Assembly: GCF_009668025.1 (NCBI RefSeq)
Contig: NZ_WJXZ01000013.1
Coordinates: 1 to 64,000 of the forward strand
Source of the DNA: Larkinella terrae
GTDB lineage: Bacteria; Bacteroidota; Bacteroidia; Cytophagales; Spirosomataceae
Reading direction: 5' to 3'
Length of the DNA stretch: 64,000 nucleotides
The position numbers were made by a program, and so were the translations under genes. A model generated the notes under the pieces. The model saw nothing but the letters and a program-made list of their open reading frames with translations, was not told the DNA's origin and did not search any database. Positions 62,158-64,000 of the stretch are shown here, one piece after another; positions within the stretch are counted from its first letter, which is position 1, and the number at the start of each line of letters is the position of its first letter.

Positions 62158-64000
62158 TCAGAACAGGAATCCAACCCGCAGCATCGGCAGTTTTTCTTCC
62201 TCCGAAATTGCGTACAAAAACGAGATCACGGCCTGTTTATATGGCGATAGCCAGACGCCCCCACCGTATCCGTGGTGCCAATGCGTCGAGTGCTCGCCCT
62301 TCTCCCAAACCCGCCCGACATCGTTGAAACCCAGCACGCCCAGATACGCCGGGAACAGGTAAGTTTTAATCGTCGCTACTTTCAGCCGAAGTTCGGTGTT
62401 GTTGTAGAGCATACTGCCTCCCGCAAACCGGGTCCGCCGAAAACCGCGCAGATTCGACAGTCCGCCCAGCGTATTGGCCTGAAAAAACTCATAATCCGAG
62501 AAATTAACGCCCCCACCGACGCGCGACGCAATCGTCAGCGTAGTCGGCAACCGAAGGCTGGCGTAGAAAGCCAGGTCCGATTGCAGACGGCTCAAATTCT
62601 TCGCGTAAGTTGAAATACCTTCGTAAAGCCGCAGCTCCGTTCGCCAGTAGGTGCCCCGCGTGGGAAGGATTTTGTCGTCGCGACTGTCGATCAGAAAACC
62701 GGCTTTCAGACCTGCGTACAACCGGCGGCTGAACAAGTTCTGGCCATCGGGCAGTTGGCTGGCAAAGTCGTTTACAAACCGCTTATCATTTTCTTCGATT
62801 TCGATGCTTTCCACCGCCGGGCCGTAATAAAGATTTAAATTGCCCACCTTATGCTGAATAAGGGCGCTGACAGAAATATTTTCAAACCGGGTCCGATAAT
62901 AGGTAATGCCTTTTTTCTTGTCAAAAACCGTTGCATTGCCCAATCCGAAGAAGTTGGAAACAAAATTTGGTGCCTGCACATCGGCATCAATCCGCAGGTC
63001 TGCATTTCCAATCACATCTGTAAAAATGCCATCGTAATTGAAATTATAGGCTTGGGTTGCAAAGGCGTGGTTGACGACAAACCGATGTTGCTGGGCAAAC
63101 GGTTCTTTCCGGAAACCGTGTTTGGTATACATAAAACCGCCCCCTAAAAACAGGCCGTCATCGGGATTATACTGAACCGAAATCTGCGGGAATAAAATAT
63201 TGTATTTAAACGCTTTCCGGTCGTACGCATTGATTTTTGGATTTCCCGAAAGCCGCAAACGGGTTTCTGAATCGCCGTCCACCTTCGTTTTTTCCGAATC
63301 ATAGACGACGTTTTTTTTGCGTAAACCCGAAACCGACGAACTGTCGATGATTCGGTCATGGCCTTTTCCCCCGATGATGCGCAGCAAAATACCTTTGTCC
63401 GAACTGCCACTGACGATAAATTCATCATCGCCCCCCATGCCGTACAGCCGCACTTCCTTGGTTTCATCGGGTTTAAAAATCCGCTGGTAGAGCCGCTCAC
63501 CGGTTTCGCCTTCCTTTTTTAGTTTGGACACCGTCACCTTCATTTGCCCGTCCAATTCCCGGATGATCTCAAACCGTTCCCGTTTATCGCTGCCGGTCAC
63601 GTCGACATCCAGTGCTAAAAACCGGTAGAGTGCGGCCGCGTATTGGGCCAGTTCGGCCCGGCGACTCTGTAGTTTGGCTTTGATCTCAGCCGCCGTCAGG
63701 TCATAAGCCGTATTCGGCAATTGTTTCAGTGCCTCGTCGATGACCGGATCGGTCAACTGTTTAGCAAGAGAATCGGCGGTTTTTATCCAATCCTCCAGCG
63801 ACGGTTCCGTCAGAAAACTGCGATCAAAATACCGGGCGTTGAACGCCAGACCGGGTACGTCGCGAATCGAATTGCTAAATCCCTGAAACTTCGGCATCGC
63901 CCATTTGCGGCTAACAATTTTCGGAATAACGCCCCGGTTGACAAAAAAAGCCTGATCGCGGTCGCGCGGAATTGGCTTGAAAATCAACCCTTTATTGTTT
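62158..64000 (-). CDS. BamA/surface-antigen barrel protein, N terminus outside the window
   Basis: At least 614 residues; the frame is open to the right edge with no stop, and its first in-window start (TTG at 63987) is not a natural one. The visible N-terminal part includes KPIPRDRDQAFF. A middle segment of short Gly-Asp repeats (GGDDEFIVSGSSDKG, GGKGHDRII) follows. The last 350 residues look like a 16-strand Bac_surface_Ag barrel (TLGGLSNLRGFRRTRFAGG, RVGFLF at the end). Related Bacteroidota proteins carry a calcineurin-like phosphoesterase domain at the N terminus. It is convergent with the cyclase gene, 2 bases apart. Confidence 0.8.
   Translation of the reverse strand, partial: NNKGLIFKPIPRDRDQAFFVNRGVIPKIVSRKWAMPKFQGFSNSIRDVPGLAFNARYFDRSFLTEPSLEDWIKTADSLAKQLTDPVIDEALKQLPNTAYDLTAAEIKAKLQSRRAELAQYAAALYRFLALDVDVTGSDKRERFEIIRELDGQMKVTVSKLKKEGETGERLYQRIFKPDETKEVRLYGMGGDDEFIVSGSSDKGILLRIIGGKGHDRIIDSSSVSGLRKKNVVYDSEKTKVDGDSETRLRLSGNPKINAYDRKAFKYNILFPQISVQYNPDDGLFLGGGFMYTKHGFRKEPFAQQHRFVVNHAFATQAYNFNYDGIFTDVIGNADLRIDADVQAPNFVSNFFGLGNATVFDKKKGITYYRTRFENISVSALIQHKVGNLNLYYGPAVESIEIEENDKRFVNDFASQLPDGQNLFSRRLYAGLKAGFLIDSRDDKILPTRGTYWRTELRLYEGISTYAKNLSRLQSDLAFYASLRLPTTLTIASRVGGGVNFSDYEFFQANTLGGLSNLRGFRRTRFAGGSMLYNNTELRLKVATIKTYLFPAYLGVLGFNDVGRVWEKGEHSTHWHHGYGGGVWLSPYKQAVISFLYAISEEEKLPMLRVGFLF

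Overview
The window looks like chromosomal DNA of a Bacteroidota bacterium, most likely Cytophagales of the Spirosoma/Larkinella type. This is an inference from several signs. The promoters fit the Bacteroidota pattern (TTTG, a gap of 18-23, then TAnnTTTG), and two of the three tRNA genes have clear matches. One secreted protein ends in a type IX secretion (T9SS) sorting domain. Other typical families are DUF5916, DKNYY, PD40-OmpA and the large BamA-like barrel protein. I see no transposase, integrase, phage gene, CRISPR array or rRNA; it reads as ordinary chromosome with one large glycan-assembly region.

Layout. 1-17.8 kb: tRNA-Glu, an M14 metallopeptidase, a kelch/T9SS secreted protein, a MetE-like protein, a DUF5916 protein, a small lipoprotein, dapA, ligA, rpe, a GH13 lipoprotein and a PD40-OmpA protein. 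17.9-34.7 kb: a glycan region. It holds three polytopic GT-C-type proteins, the two halves of a split transketolase on either side of a fused epimerase-glycosyltransferase, two tandem acyltransferase-3 proteins, a DPM1-like glycosyltransferase, a membrane-anchored protein of unknown function and an AlgX/AlgJ-like SGNH lipoprotein. 34.7-39.4 kb: tRNA-Val, an MFS transporter, a YyaL/DUF255 protein and a gene-poor 1-kb stretch. 39.4-45.9 kb: ruvC, divergent from a tight operon (flippase-like protein, GT2, polysaccharide deacetylase, GT2, TatD, asparaginase), then tRNA-Ser. 46-64 kb: an MBL hydrolase, an OsmC protein, a lipoprotein, an ScfR-like regulator convergent with glutaryl-CoA dehydrogenase, a GH29 fucosidase, an FAD oxidoreductase overlapping a Nudix hydrolase, parC, a SanA-like protein, a broken DKNYY gene, a membrane cyclase homologue and the C-terminal part of a BamA-like protein.

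How genes may work together. In the glycan region the epimerase domain could make a sugar nucleotide, the fused polyprenyl-phosphate-type GT2 domain could load it on a lipid carrier, the GT-C proteins could use the carrier-linked sugar outside the membrane, and the acyltransferases with the SGNH protein could acylate the product. The split transketolase may supply or modify the sugar. This chain is inferred from families and gene order only.

The most unusual feature is a set of intergenic inverted repeats. Each is made of a degenerate 7-12 base word repeated several times on one arm and complemented on the other. At least five unrelated words occur in this one window, most of them starting within a few bases of a stop codon. 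Other points of interest are a GH13 enzyme with Glu at the nucleophile position, a cyclase homologue that has lost several nucleotide-binding residues, and the epimerase-GT2 fusion.
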